DNA of 64,000 bases from Lysobacteraceae bacterium 2PB (GCA_005502915.1 SCMT01000004.1:1-64000), one strand, 5' to 3'; shown: positions 15,783 through 25,368, counted from the first letter of the stretch. Program-made: numbers and translations. Notes: generated by a model not told the origin, from the letters alone.

Positions 15783-18110
15783 TCAGAACGTGACGCTCCA
15801 GCTGTTGATGTAGCCGGTGTCGGCCGTGGCGTTGTCGTTCACGCGCAACCTCCAGGTGCCGTTCAGCGGTTCGGTCGACAGGTTCACGCTGTAGGTCTGG
15901 TTGATGTTGTCCGTGCTGCTGCCCGTCCGGTTGTGCAGGACGTAGATCGAACCGTCGGGCGCGATCAGGTCCACCTTCAGGTCGCCGATGTAGGTGTGGA
16001 CGATGTTCACCGCGACAGGGGTGCCCGACGGTGCGTTGCCGGTGCGGCCGGAGACGGTAATCGTGCTCTCGACCGTGGCGTTGTCTCTGATCGTGACATC
16101 GGTTCCGTTGCTGTAGGTCTGCGCACCGCTGCCGCTCGTCACCGTGACCGACTGCGTCCTCGTGTGGGTCAGCCCGCCGTTGTCCGTCACCGTCAGCGTG
16201 ACCGTGTACGTGCCGGCCGCAGCGTAGGTCTTCGTCGGATTGGCCAGCGTCGACGTGGTGCCGTCGCCGAAATTCCAGCTGCGCGAGGCGATGCTGCCGT
16301 CGCTGTCGGTCGAGGTGTCGGTGAACGTCGCGGTCAGCGAGGACGTGCTGACGGTGAAGTTCGCCACCGGCGCGACGTTGCCGCCGCCACCGCCGCTGGT
16401 GATGTTGACCAGCACCGCGTTCGGCGTGCCCACCTTGCCCGAGGCGTCGGTGCCCTGCACGTAGAAGATGTGGCGGCCGGCGCTCAGGCCGGTGGTCGAC
16501 ACGCTGGCCGTGACGGTCTCCCGCGTGCTGTTGAAGCTGCCATCGCTCGCGGACATCGTGATGGCGCTGGCGCCAGACTCCCAGGGCGGCGTGTCGATGT
16601 AGACGCGCGCCGACGAGATGGCGTGCGTGGCTTCGGTGCCGTTGGTCTGGTTGAACTGGCTGTCGTCCAGCACCGCGCTGATCGTCACCGGCGTGCCGGC
16701 GGCGACCGAACTGCTCGACGCGGACACGCTGACCGTGTTCGGCCCGGCCGGGTAGCGGTAGGGCGCGGTGAGGTTGCGCGCGGAATACTTCAGCGCATTG
16801 AGGTTGCGCGGCAGCGTGGTGCCCTCGAAGGTCGAGCACGACTCGAAGAACGCGACGCCCAGTTCGATCGTGTAACTGGGCACGCCGAGCAGGCCGTACA
16901 TCGTGTCGTCGGTGGTGCCGTCGGTGGGGTACAGGCCGACCGATTGCTCGGGCTTGTAGTTGTTGAAGTAGGCCATGCGCCGACCCAGGGTCTGCAGCGC
17001 GGTGCTGTTCGGCGCCGGGCTGGTCGTGTCGCCCCACGGCCACAGCACGAGCTGCGAGTAGCTGTGGATGTCGAGGAACAGGCCCTGGTAGTCGTCCGGT
17101 GCCGCGCTGCTGGCCGCATCGCCGCGGCGGTCGGGGAAGATGCCGCCGCTGTAGGTGCCGCCTGCGCCGGGCGTGCCCGCGACCAGACGCACCAGGTTCT
17201 GCGTTTCCGGTTCGGAGGCTGCGCTGGGGCCGTGGTAGGTCTCGGCGCAGGCATTGCTGCTCGAACCGCCATTGGTGTTCCAGTGGAACGGGAAATTGCG
17301 GTTGAGGTCGACGCCGACGCTGCTCGCGCTGCAGCTGCCGTTGGTGTTGTTGACGTTCTTGCGCCAGGACGAACCGGCCTCCGCCTTCTTGCGGCCGTCC
17401 GGATTGGCCTGCAGCACCAGATGGAACACGTAGTTGTCCATCAGCCAGGTGGCTTCCGGGTCGGTGCCGTAGCCGTTCACCAGCCACTCGGCGAAGCGCG
17501 TGGTCAGCTCGGCGGGCGTGTACTCGCGCGCGTGGATCGAGCCGAACACCACCATCGCCGGCTTGTTCGGACGACTGGCGTTCGTCGCGGAGTTGGTCAG
17601 GCGCAGCACCTTCATGTCGTAGCCGCCCTGGTTGCGCGACTTCAGCCACGAGGGACCGATGTTGGTCACGGTCGCGAGTGCGGGCTTGCTGCTCGCGAGC
17701 TGGTTCATCGTGGTGTAGGTCTCTTCCACGGTGCGGTAGCAGGCATAGCCGCTGATGCTGCGCGTGCCGAACATGCCGGTGCGCATCGCGCGCTCGGCGC
17801 TGCGGATGCGCGCGGTCGCGGCGTGGTCGATCGTCACCTGCAGGCCGAGCGCGCGCATTTGCGCGATTTCCGCCGCGCTGGCTTCGACGCGGGCGGTCTT
17901 CGTGGCCTGGTCGACGATGAGGTGCTGGAACATCGCGCCGACCTGCCTGAGCTGGGACGGATCGCGGTAGCGGATGGTCACGAAGGACAGTTCGTCCTGC
18001 GCAGCGGTGGCGGTGTCGCCCATCGCATGCGGTGCGGCATCGATCGGTTGGGTGATACTGAGTAACAGGGCCGCAGGCAGCGCGGCCCCCAGGAACAGGC
18101 GGGCTTTCAT
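15783..18110 (-). CDS. Secreted zinc carboxypeptidase (M14) with PKD and P-type domains
   Basis: A 775-residue exported peptidase. A signal peptide ends near PIDAA (about 25), followed by a propeptide to about 115. The M14 catalytic domain (about 120-440) has zinc ligands His193 and Glu196 in HARE, His349 in LDIHSYSQ, and catalytic Glu416 in YTIELG. A linker and beta domain follow, then a PKD domain (about 565-650; RSWNFGDGTTS) and a C-terminal P/proprotein-convertase-like beta domain (about 665-775; HTYIGDLKVDLIAPDG, ending INSWSVTF). The non-catalytic domains probably bind substrate or stabilise the secreted enzyme. Type II export is likely. The ATG at 18110 follows GGAGA. Confidence 0.92.
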   Translation of the reverse strand: MKARLFLGAALPAALLLSITQPIDAAPHAMGDTATAAQDELSFVTIRYRDPSQLRQVGAMFQHLIVDQATKTARVEASAAEIAQMRALGLQVTIDHAATARIRSAERAMRTGMFGTRSISGYACYRTVEETYTTMNQLASSKPALATVTNIGPSWLKSRNQGGYDMKVLRLTNSATNASRPNKPAMVVFGSIHAREYTPAELTTRFAEWLVNGYGTDPEATWLMDNYVFHLVLQANPDGRKKAEAGSSWRKNVNNTNGSCSASSVGVDLNRNFPFHWNTNGGSSSNACAETYHGPSAASEPETQNLVRLVAGTPGAGGTYSGGIFPDRRGDAASSAAPDDYQGLFLDIHSYSQLVLWPWGDTTSPAPNSTALQTLGRRMAYFNNYKPEQSVGLYPTDGTTDDTMYGLLGVPSYTIELGVAFFESCSTFEGTTLPRNLNALKYSARNLTAPYRYPAGPNTVSVSASSSSVAAGTPVTISAVLDDSQFNQTNGTEATHAISSARVYIDTPPWESGASAITMSASDGSFNSTRETVTASVSTTGLSAGRHIFYVQGTDASGKVGTPNAVLVNITSGGGGGNVAPVANFTVSTSSLTATFTDTSTDSDGSIASRSWNFGDGTTSTLANPTKTYAAAGTYTVTLTVTDNGGLTHTRTQSVTVTSGSGAQTYSNGTDVTIRDNATVESTITVSGRTGNAPSGTPVAVNIVHTYIGDLKVDLIAPDGSIYVLHNRTGSSTDNINQTYSVNLSTEPLNGTWRLRVNDNATADTGYINSWSVTF

Positions 18111-18585
18111 AACGTCTCCATTCGTTTGAATTGTCTGAAACGGTGCAAACAGCGATGTGTGCAGAAAAGCCACGTGCGTGTGGCGAAGCGCCGGGGGTGT
18201 CGCGTGTTTGCCGTGAAAGTTGGTGATTTGCAAATCCGCGGACTTTCGTCGCGAAAGCGGATGCGGTCGGCTGCATCGCCCCGGGCGGACGGCGCAAGGC
18301 CACCTTGCGCGGTTTGGCGGAAAGCGATTGTTTTTGCAGGATGAACGTTGTCCGATCGCGCGGCTGCGCATGGTCGGCGGGGATGGTTCGCGCAGACGGT
18401 ATACGTGCCGCGCTGTTGCATTGCAGCACCTGCTTGCGATGGTCGGCCAAGCATGTCGTTGGGCATGGCTGACCGCGCTTTGCGACACCAGTCTCGTTTG
18501 CTCATGCCGTCGACGCATGAGCGCGTGACCTCGGCGGCGGCGCGAGCGATGCATCGCGATCCGTTGGATCGGTTAGCCTGTCGGC
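18111..18585. other. Divergent intergenic region (475 bp)
   Basis: Lies between the carboxypeptidase gene (leftward) and an NAD(P)-binding protein gene (rightward) and must hold both promoters. Short frames on either strand here have no ribosome binding site or recognisable product. No REP-type repeat is present. Confidence 0.4.
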
Positions 18586-19230
18586 ATGGCCTCCCTGCTC
18601 ATCCTCGGCGCCACCGGCCTGGTCGGTGGCCATCTCCTTCGCCTGGCACTTGATGACGTCCGCGTCGATCGCGTCGTCGCGCCCGTGCGGCGGGCCCTGG
18701 CCATGCCCCGCGGCGCCATCCCATCCAGGCTCGAAGCCCCGGTGGTCGACTTCGATGCCTTGCCCGGCGATGCGCCGTGGTGGCGCGTGGACGCGGTCGC
18801 CTGCGCGCTCGGCACCACGATCCGCGACGCCGGTTCACGCGAGGCGTTCCGTCGCGTGGATGTCGAGTACGTGGTCGAGGCCGCGCGTCGCGCACGCGAG
18901 GCCGGCGCGCGGAGCTTCGCGCTCAATTCCTCGGCGGGCGCGAACCGGTCCTCGTTGGGTTTCTACCTGCGCTGCAAGGCGGAGGCGGAAGACGCCGTGG
19001 CTGCGCTGGGCTATCCCTCGTGCACGATCGTGCGACCGTCGATGATCGGCGGCGAGCGCGTGCGGAAACGCACGCTGGAACACATCGCGGTGCGCATCGG
19101 ACGCGCCTGCGCACCGGTCATTCCGGCGCGCTGGCGCGTGGTCGAAGCCGAGGCCATCGCCCGCCGCCTGCTCGACGCCGCCATCGAAGCGGCGCCGGGC
19201 AGGCATGTGGTGGAATCCGAGGCGATCTGA
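18586..19230 (+). CDS. NAD(P)-binding atypical SDR (NmrA/HTATIP2-like)
   Basis: A 214-residue Rossmann-fold protein. The N-terminal glycine motif GATGLVGGH (residues 8-16) binds NAD(P). The family pattern continues with VDAVACALGTT, then ALNSSAGAN and FYLRCKAEAEDAV, the YxxxK-like catalytic positions, and the TIVRPSMIGG block. It is close in layout to the YbjT/HTATIP2 group of small oxidoreductases whose substrates are unknown. Convergent with the outer-membrane protein gene; a shared terminator lies between. Confidence 0.85.
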   Translation: MASLLILGATGLVGGHLLRLALDDVRVDRVVAPVRRALAMPRGAIPSRLEAPVVDFDALPGDAPWWRVDAVACALGTTIRDAGSREAFRRVDVEYVVEAARRAREAGARSFALNSSAGANRSSLGFYLRCKAEAEDAVAALGYPSCTIVRPSMIGGERVRKRTLEHIAVRIGRACAPVIPARWRVVEAEAIARRLLDAAIEAAPGRHVVESEAI

Positions 19231-19262
19231 TCGCGACCGCCCATCAAAAAGCGCCCATGAAA

Positions 19263-19290
19263 AAACCGCCGGTCCTGCGACCGGCGGTTT
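19263..19290. terminator. Bidirectional Rho-independent terminator
   Basis: Perfect 12-bp stem AAACCGCCGGTC (19263-19274) with GACCGGCGGTTT (19279-19290) and a 4-nt loop, between convergent genes. On the minus strand a run of T follows immediately, making it a strong terminator for the outer-membrane protein gene. Confidence 0.9.
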
Positions 19291-19311
19291 CGGGCCTGCG
19301 ATCCTGTTGGA

Positions 19312-20064
19312 TCAGAAGCGGTAGTTCACGCCGATGCGCAGCGTGGTGTAGTCCAGGTCCTGGTTGACGCTCTCGATGTAGGCCGGCGTCACGAAGCTGC
19401 TGCCCGGCTGGTACTCGGTCACGAAGTCGGTGTCTTCGAGGTTGGTGCGCAGCAGTTCGGCGCGCAGCGACCAGTTGTTGCCGAAGTCGTATTCGTAACC
19501 GGCGCCGAACTGCACGCCATGCAGGTTGTCGGCTTCGCTGTTGCGCTTGTTGTAGAGGCCGTTGCTGACGATGCTGGCGGTGAAGCTGGTGTCGACGCGG
19601 GCCATGCCGACCGTGCCGTACACCGCGTGGCGGTTGCTGGCGTAACCCAGCTTGATGCGCAGGGCCAGTTCGTCGTCGACTTCGGCGCGGTTGCCGACGT
19701 CATAGGTCAGCGACGGGAACGGCGTGGTCGGCTTCGCGCCGGTCTGGCGGCTGTCGTCCATGTTCATGCGGTTGTAGCTCAGCTCGCCGCCGAGCAGGAA
19801 ATTGCCGAAGGTGTGGTTGTAGCCCAGCTGCACGCCGTACTGCATGCCGTCCGGATCCAGGCTCGGCGACATTTCGTTGGTGACGTAGTCCCGCAAGCCG
19901 GTCGACTCCGAGGTCCAGGCACCGCTGAGCGTGGTGTCGACGTCGGAAGAGCCGCGGCTGTAACCGGCATTGCCGCCGATGTACCAGCCGGTCCAGTTGT
20001 CGGACGCCATCGCATTGGCGCTGAGCAGGGAGGCGGCGATGAGGAAGGAGAGGCGCTTGAGCAT
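19312..20064 (-). CDS. Outer-membrane beta-barrel protein (OmpA/Opa-like surface antigen type)
   Basis: A 250-residue exported protein. The signal peptide ends at NAMA-S (about residue 21). The mature part opens with the barrel signature NWTGWYIGGNAGYS. It has alternating strands such as YGVQLGYNHTFGNFLLGGEL, and ends in the terminal strand LRIGVNYRF with C-terminal Phe, the BAM recognition signal. Eight strands are likely, as in porin-like opacity or Omp25-type proteins. Start at 20064 with AAGGAAA upstream. Confidence 0.85.
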   Translation of the reverse strand: MLKRLSFLIAASLLSANAMASDNWTGWYIGGNAGYSRGSSDVDTTLSGAWTSESTGLRDYVTNEMSPSLDPDGMQYGVQLGYNHTFGNFLLGGELSYNRMNMDDSRQTGAKPTTPFPSLTYDVGNRAEVDDELALRIKLGYASNRHAVYGTVGMARVDTSFTASIVSNGLYNKRNSEADNLHGVQFGAGYEYDFGNNWSLRAELLRTNLEDTDFVTEYQPGSSFVTPAYIESVNQDLDYTTLRIGVNYRF

Positions 20065-20456
20065 GGTCGATTTCCTTGGTGAGGTGGGCTGTGGAGGACG
20101 ATGGCCTTGGCCACCTGCTTGTTCCGAACGCAGGCGAAGCACAGGACAGGACACCCATCTGTGAAGATTCCGTTCAGCTGCCGGCGCTCCGGATCCCCCG
20201 GGCGCCGACGCGCATAGTGTGCCGCCAAGCCCGGCTCCGGTCATGCGCCGGGCCGTTGCTGTCGTCAGCCCTGCCTTGGAGCGGTGGCCGGAAATCCTGC
20301 ATATCCATCTGATTTGCAATGGGTTTCGCCGGCGTCCGGCCATGGCCCGGACGCTGTGGCCGGACGTCGCGGATTTGCCATGCGTCCGGGTTAGAGCGAC
20401 AAATCCACCCCCTGCGTCCACAATGTCCGGTCCAGTCCGCTGTCCCGAGAGTTGCC
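20065..20456. other. Divergent intergenic region before the DEAD-box helicase (392 bp)
   Basis: Contains the promoters for the outer-membrane protein (leftward) and helicase (rightward). Direct and inverted copies of GGCCGGACG lie around 20332-20366. Long 5' leaders are usual for cold-inducible helicase genes, so an mRNA structure here is possible but not shown. Confidence 0.35.
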
Positions 20457-22337
20457 ATGTCGACCGAAACCCCCTCCCTGCGCTTCGCCGACCTGGGCCT
20501 TGCCGAGCCCGTGATGGCAGCGGTGGCCGAGGTCGGCTACGAAACCCCGTCGCCCATCCAGGCCGCGACCATCCCGGCCCTCCTCGACGGTCGCGACGTG
20601 CTCGGCCAGGCGCAGACCGGTACCGGCAAGACCGCCGCGTTCGCGCTGCCGCTGCTGTCGCGGCTGGACCTGAAGCAGGGCAAGCCGCAGGTGCTGGTGC
20701 TGGCGCCGACGCGCGAACTGGCCATCCAGGTCGCCGAGGCCTTCCAGCGCTACGCCAACAAGATTCCCGGCTTCCACGTGCTGCCGATCTACGGCGGGCA
20801 GAGCTACTACCCGCAGCTGCAGGCGCTCAAGCGCGGCGTGCATGTCGTCGTCGGCACCCCGGGCCGCGTGATCGACCACCTCGACCGCGGCACCCTGGAC
20901 CTGTCCGAACTCAAGGCGCTGGTGCTCGACGAAGCCGACGAAATGCTGCGCATGGGCTTCATCGACGATGTCGAGGCGGTGCTGAAGAAGGTGCCGGAGC
21001 AGCGCCAGGTCGCGCTGTTCTCCGCGACCATGCCGTCGCAGATCCGCCGCATCGCCCAGACCTACCTGCGCGAGCCGGTGGAAGTGACCATCGCCGCGAA
21101 GACCACCACCGCGACCAACATCCGCCAGCGCTACTGGTTCGTCAGTGGCCTGCACAAGCTCGACGCGCTGACCCGCATCCTCGAAGCCGAGCCCTACGAC
21201 GCGATGATCATCTTCGCGCGCACCAAGTCGGCCACCGATGAACTGGCCGAGAAGCTGCAGGCGCGCGGCCTGGCCGCCGCCGCGATCAACGGCGACGTGC
21301 AGCAGGCGCAGCGCGAGAAGACCATCCAGCAGCTCAAGGACGGCAAGCTCGACATCCTCGTCGCCACCGACGTCGCCGCGCGCGGCCTCGACGTGGAACG
21401 CATCAGCCACGTGCTGAACTACGACATTCCCTACGACACCGAGAGTTACGTCCACCGCATCGGCCGCACCGGCCGCGCGGGGCGCAGCGGCGAAGCGATC
21501 CTGTTCGTCAGCCCGCGCGAGAAGAACATGCTGCGCGCGATCGAGCGCGCCACGCGCCAGCCGATCGCCGAGATGCAGCTGCCGACGGTGGAAAGCGTCA
21601 ACGACGCGCGCGTCAGCAAGTTCCTCTCGCGCATCAGCGAGACGCTCGCGCTCGACGAGAGCAGCGGCGGCGAGCTGGGCTTCTACCGCGAGCTGGTCGA
21701 ACGTTTCGAACGCGAACAGAACGTGCCGGCGATCGAAGTCGCCGCCGCGCTGGCGAAGCTGCTGCAGGGCGACACGCCGCTGCTGCTGGCGCCGGAGCGC
21801 AAGCGCGAGCCGCAGGATTTCCGCCAGCAGCGCGAGTATGTCGAACGCGCAGAGCGCGGCGCGGAACGTCGCGAACGGCCGGCGCGCGAGCCGCGTCCGG
21901 AGCGCGAAGGCGCCGCGCCGCGAGCGAAGAAGGACGTGGGCCCGCGCCTGCCGCCCGAGCCGGGCATGGAGACCTTCCGCATCGAGGTCGGCCACATGCA
22001 CGGCGTGAAGCCGGGCAACATCGTCGGCGCGATCGCCAACGAGGCCGAGCTCGACAGCAAGTACATCGGCCGCATCGACATCCATGACGACCACTCGATC
22101 CTCGACCTGCCCGAAGGCATGCCCAAGCCGCTGCTGATGTACCTGAAGAAGGTCCGCGTCGCCGGCCAGGCGCTGCGCCTGCAGAAGCTGGACGAATACG
22201 ACGGCAGTGGCGGCGGCGCGAAGCCGCGTGGCGGCTTCCGTCCGTCCGCGTCGCGTCCGCATGGAGGCAAGCCCGGCGGGGCGAAGAAGCCGCCGCACCG
22301 CAAGGGCTCGGCGTCCGGTTTCAAGCCGAAGGACTGA
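20457..22337 (+). CDS. deaD: DEAD-box ATP-dependent RNA helicase (DeaD/CsdA type)
   Basis: A 626-residue cytoplasmic RNA helicase acting in ribosome assembly and mRNA decay at low temperature. The Q motif is in TPSPIQ, motif I is AQTGTGKT, motif II is DEAD, motif III is SAT, and motif VI is HRIGRTGRAGR. The linker is Arg/Glu-rich (about 450-510). A DbpA-type RNA-binding domain (about 515-585; METFRIEVGHMHGVKPGNIV) and a basic Gly/Lys-rich tail follow. Start at 20457 (MSTETPSLRF) is chosen from homology; the frame is open upstream without coding character. Confidence 0.95.
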   Translation: MSTETPSLRFADLGLAEPVMAAVAEVGYETPSPIQAATIPALLDGRDVLGQAQTGTGKTAAFALPLLSRLDLKQGKPQVLVLAPTRELAIQVAEAFQRYANKIPGFHVLPIYGGQSYYPQLQALKRGVHVVVGTPGRVIDHLDRGTLDLSELKALVLDEADEMLRMGFIDDVEAVLKKVPEQRQVALFSATMPSQIRRIAQTYLREPVEVTIAAKTTTATNIRQRYWFVSGLHKLDALTRILEAEPYDAMIIFARTKSATDELAEKLQARGLAAAAINGDVQQAQREKTIQQLKDGKLDILVATDVAARGLDVERISHVLNYDIPYDTESYVHRIGRTGRAGRSGEAILFVSPREKNMLRAIERATRQPIAEMQLPTVESVNDARVSKFLSRISETLALDESSGGELGFYRELVERFEREQNVPAIEVAAALAKLLQGDTPLLLAPERKREPQDFRQQREYVERAERGAERRERPAREPRPEREGAAPRAKKDVGPRLPPEPGMETFRIEVGHMHGVKPGNIVGAIANEAELDSKYIGRIDIHDDHSILDLPEGMPKPLLMYLKKVRVAGQALRLQKLDEYDGSGGGAKPRGGFRPSASRPHGGKPGGAKKPPHRKGSASGFKPKD

Positions 22338-22382
22338 CGCGCCCGTCATCTCGATCGGAGGCGACGGTATGGGGCGTGAGAC

Positions 22383-23387
22383 ATGATCATTCCGAAGTAC
22401 TGGGCCGAAGCGCGCCTGCAGCACCGCGAGGGCCGTCGTCAGGTCACCCTGCGCCGGTTCGGCTGGTCGGACGAGAGCGACGCCGCTGCCCAGGCGCATG
22501 CCGACCTGCGCGTGCGCGAGGCGATGGACTGGGTGCTGGCCGGCGAGGACCTGCCGCGCAGGGAGCGCCGCGTCGCCTACAACGGCGCCGAGGGCGTGCC
22601 GATCCGCGAGGAGATCGTGGACCGTCACGGCGAAAACGTCATCACCCGCAACGGCTATGGCGCGCTGTGCCTCAACACGCCGGACGTGCTGTTCGCGGAC
22701 ATCGATGCCGGCGAGCAGGATCTGTCCTTCCGGCATGGCTGCATGCTGATCATCGTGGCCACGATCGTCCTTGCCGCTGCGCTGAAGCTGGCGGGGATGG
22801 AGCGCCTCGCGCCGGCGATCGGCATCGCTTTCGTTTTTGCATTGGTGCTGTCCAGGCTGGTCGACTGGCTGCATGCGCGCTTCGTCGCACGCCCGCGCGC
22901 ACGCGACGCCCGTGAGCGCTGGGATGCCGAGGCGCTCGCCCGCATCCGCGCGTTCGTCGATGCCCGCCGCGACTGGACCCTGCGCGTCTATCGCACGCCG
23001 GCGGGTTTCCGGCTGCTCGCGATGCATCGCACCTTCGATCCGCGCGATCCCGAGGTGGCGGAAATGTTCGACGCGCTGGGCGTCGATCCGACCTATGCGC
23101 GGATGTGCTTCAACCAGCACTGCTTCCGCGCGCGCATCAGTCCGAAGCCGTGGCGCATGGGACTGGAGCGGCTGCATGCGCCATATGCCGCCGTTTGGCG
23201 GGCCGAGCATGCCGACCTGCGCGAACGCCGCGAGTGGATCCGGCGCTATGACGCCGCAGCCTCCCGTTACGCATCCTGCCGTTTCGTCGAAGCCTTGGGT
23301 CAGGGCGGTGAAGCGCCCGAGGCGATCGCGGTGCGCGAGGTCCACGATCTGTTCTGCCGCGCCGACCAGAGCCTGCCGCTGGCCTGA
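22383..23387 (+). CDS. Hypothetical membrane protein (334 aa)
   Basis: A 334-residue protein not assigned to a named family. Two adjacent hydrophobic segments (about residues 115-160) split a soluble N-terminal part from a large C-terminal part. The N-terminal part contains VITRNGYGALCLNTPDVLFADID, and the C-terminal part contains WTLRVYRTPAGFRLLAMHRTF and a CFNQHCFRARISPKPWR block. The paired acidic FADID and the RTPAGFRLL strand are reminiscent of primase-polymerase-like folds, but that is a weak, unaided impression. It follows deaD by 45 bp in the same direction. Confidence 0.65.
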   Translation: MIIPKYWAEARLQHREGRRQVTLRRFGWSDESDAAAQAHADLRVREAMDWVLAGEDLPRRERRVAYNGAEGVPIREEIVDRHGENVITRNGYGALCLNTPDVLFADIDAGEQDLSFRHGCMLIIVATIVLAAALKLAGMERLAPAIGIAFVFALVLSRLVDWLHARFVARPRARDARERWDAEALARIRAFVDARRDWTLRVYRTPAGFRLLAMHRTFDPRDPEVAEMFDALGVDPTYARMCFNQHCFRARISPKPWRMGLERLHAPYAAVWRAEHADLRERREWIRRYDAAASRYASCRFVEALGQGGEAPEAIAVREVHDLFCRADQSLPLA

Positions 23388-23419
23388 GCGGTCGCGATGT
23401 TATGCGCGCTGACGTAACC

Positions 23420-23638
23420 TCAGCCGGCGACGACCTGGATGCGCGTGTCGCCGACCTGCACCACCTGGCCGACGCGGATCTTGCAGGTCTTGCGCAGCTC
23501 GACGTCGCCATCGACGCGCACCGCGCCGCTGGCGACCAGGTGCTTGCCGGCGCCGCCGCTGTCGCACACGCCGGTGAGCTTGAGCAGCTGGTTGAGTTCG
23601 ACGAAGTCGCGGTCGAGGTCGAAGACGAGGTTGGGCAT
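23420..23638 (-). CDS. S4-domain RNA-binding protein (YbcJ-like)
   Basis: A 72-residue protein that is essentially one S4 RNA-binding domain. The S4 pattern is clear: FVELNQLLKLTGVCDSGGAG, then KHLVASGAVRVDGDVELRK and a strand pair ending GDTRIQVV. E. coli YbcJ is a similar stand-alone S4 protein thought to bind structured RNA. It is convergent with the gene upstream. Start at 23638 (MPNLVFDLD). Confidence 0.85.
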   Translation of the reverse strand: MPNLVFDLDRDFVELNQLLKLTGVCDSGGAGKHLVASGAVRVDGDVELRKTCKIRVGQVVQVGDTRIQVVAG

Positions 23639-23787
23639 GACGATCGGGACGGGCGGCCGCAGCGGGCAGGAGACCTAGCATAGCCGAGTGGCTCGCGCCT
23701 GCTGACACGCCGGTGTCAGCAGGCCCGGCGCATGCTGTCGTCACGCCGGCGCTGCCGGCGGTTCCCTCCCTCACACAGGACAAGACC

Positions 23788-24162
23788 ATGATCGCCTACA
23801 CCACGCTCGGTACCGCCGACCTGCCGCGCGCCGCCGCCTTCTACGATGCCGTGCTCGCCGAACTCGGCGCGAAGCGCTTCATGGAAGAACCCGACTACTA
23901 CATCGCCTGGGGCAATTCGGAACACGGCGCGGGCCTGGGCATCACCTATCCCTTCGACAAGGCACCGGCGACCGTCGGCAACGGCACCATGGTCGCGCTG
24001 GGCGCGACCAGCCGCGAACAGGTCGATGCCGTCTATGCAAAGGCGATCGAGCTGGGCGGCACCGATGAAGGCGCGCCGGGCCAGCGCTCGCCCGGCTTCT
24101 ACGCCGCTTATTTCCGCGACCTCGACGGCAACAAGCTCAACTGCTGCTACATGGGCGAATGA
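23788..24162 (+). CDS. VOC (glyoxalase/dioxygenase-fold) family protein
   Basis: A 124-residue vicinal-oxygen-chelate protein. The beta-alpha-beta-beta-beta repeats are marked by TTLGTADLPRAAAFYDAVLAEL at the N-terminus and FYAAYFRDLDGNKLNCCYMG at the C-terminus. Metal-binding positions are not obvious, so the reaction is unknown; many such proteins are fosfomycin/bleomycin-type or uncharacterised. A second VOC gene and a WYL regulator follow in the same direction. Confidence 0.85.
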   Translation: MIAYTTLGTADLPRAAAFYDAVLAELGAKRFMEEPDYYIAWGNSEHGAGLGITYPFDKAPATVGNGTMVALGATSREQVDAVYAKAIELGGTDEGAPGQRSPGFYAAYFRDLDGNKLNCCYMGE

Positions 24163-24251
24163 GTCCCAGCCATGCCGTGCCGGGTTGCTGACGGCACGCT
24201 GTCAGCAGCCCGGTCGCAGCATGTGCACACCGTCCGGACAAGGAGACGCGC

Positions 24252-24638
24252 ATGCTGCACAGCCGACACAACGCGGTGACCTGGTTCGAGATCCCGGTCC
24301 TCGACCTGGATCGCGCGCAGCGCTTCTACGAGATCCTGTTCGCCACCCCCCTGCTGCGCGATCGCGTCGATGGCGACGCGGCGCTCGCGGTCTTCCCCTA
24401 CGAGAAGTACGGCGTCGGCGGCTGCCTGCGGCGCAGCGCGGAGGGACCGAAACCGTCCGCCGATGGCGCGACCGTCTACCTCAACGCGCTGCCTTCGCTC
24501 GACACCGTGCTCGCCCGCGTCGAGGCCGCCGGAGGCTCGGTGGCCTTGCCTCGCACCGAATTGCCCGCCGGCCTGGGCTGTTTCGCCCACGTGATCGACA
24601 GCGAAGGCAACCGCGTGGGCCTGCACGCCCTGCAATGA
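24252..24638 (+). CDS. VOC family protein (PhnB/glyoxalase-like)
   Basis: A 128-residue protein of the vicinal-oxygen-chelate fold. The N-terminal block VTWFEIPVLDLDRAQRFYE and the C-terminal HVIDSEGNRVGLHAL are typical. It starts 89 bp after the other VOC gene, with an AAGGAG ribosome binding site 7 bp before the ATG, and is followed by a WYL regulator 31 bp downstream. The three probably form one regulated unit; the substrate is unknown. Confidence 0.85.
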   Translation: MLHSRHNAVTWFEIPVLDLDRAQRFYEILFATPLLRDRVDGDAALAVFPYEKYGVGGCLRRSAEGPKPSADGATVYLNALPSLDTVLARVEAAGGSVALPRTELPAGLGCFAHVIDSEGNRVGLHALQ

Positions 24639-24669
24639 GCCGTCGTGGCATAGTCGTCGCCTCCCTCCC

Positions 24670-25368
24670 ATGCCCGCCATGCGCCGCGCCGACCGCCTGT
24701 TCCAGATCGTCCAGCTGATCCGTGGTCGTCGCCTGACGACGGCCGCGTTCCTCGCCGAGCGCCTGGAGATCTCGCCGCGTTCGGTCTATCGCGACATCGC
24801 CGCGCTGCAGGCCCAGGGCGTGCCGATCGAAGGCGAGGCCGGCGTCGGCTATCGCATGCGTCGCGGCTTCGATCTGCCGCCGCTGATGTTCGACAGCCGC
24901 GAGGCACAGGCGCTGGTGGCCTGCGTCCGCGTCGCCCAGTCGCGCCTGGATGTCGACCTGGCGCGCAGCGCAGAGGATGCACTGGCCAAGATCCTCGGCG
25001 TGTTGCCCGCGATGGAGCGCGCCGCCGCCGAGAGCCTGTCGCTGTATGCGCTGCCGGTCGGCCCCGATCCGGAGACGCGGGCGCGCCTGCAGACCTTGCG
25101 CCAGGCGACCGAGCGTCGCGAAAAGCTGCGCATCGATTACCTCGATCTCAAGGACGCGCGCACCACGCGCACGCTGCGGCCGCTGGGCTGCTTCTTCTGG
25201 GGCAACGTCTGGACGTTGTCGGCCTGGTGCGAGACCCGCGAGGATTTCCGCAGTTTCCGCGTCGACCGCATCGTCGCGATCGAGGTGCTGGCCGAGCGTT
25301 TCCGCGATGAGCCCGGACGCACGCTCGCCGACATGCTGCGTGGCTACGACTGCGAGGGCGAGTGGTAG
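24670..25368 (+). CDS. YafY-type HTH/WYL-domain transcriptional regulator
   Basis: A 232-residue DNA-binding regulator. An HTH_11 (DeoR-like) winged helix is at about 5-60 (RLFQIVQLIRGR, then LAERLEISPRSVYRDIAALQ), and a WYL effector domain at about 135-225 (LRIDYLDLKDARTTRTLRPLG, then WTLSAWCETREDFRSFRVDRI). WYL proteins sense ligands such as nucleotides or nucleic acids and regulate neighbouring genes. Located just after two VOC genes, which are plausible targets. Start ambiguous between 24670 and 24679. Confidence 0.9.
   Translation: MPAMRRADRLFQIVQLIRGRRLTTAAFLAERLEISPRSVYRDIAALQAQGVPIEGEAGVGYRMRRGFDLPPLMFDSREAQALVACVRVAQSRLDVDLARSAEDALAKILGVLPAMERAAAESLSLYALPVGPDPETRARLQTLRQATERREKLRIDYLDLKDARTTRTLRPLGCFFWGNVWTLSAWCETREDFRSFRVDRIVAIEVLAERFRDEPGRTLADMLRGYDCEGEW

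Noticed and set aside
20391-23345. A 984-codon antisense frame over the DEAD-box helicase.
   Set aside because: Low-complexity Arg/Ala/Gln-rich product typical of a shadow of a GC-rich gene; the helicase on the other strand is intact.
22383-23387. The 334-residue membrane protein as a primase-polymerase-like enzyme.
   Set aside because: The similarity is limited to short acidic and strand patterns and is broken by membrane segments; not enough to name a function.
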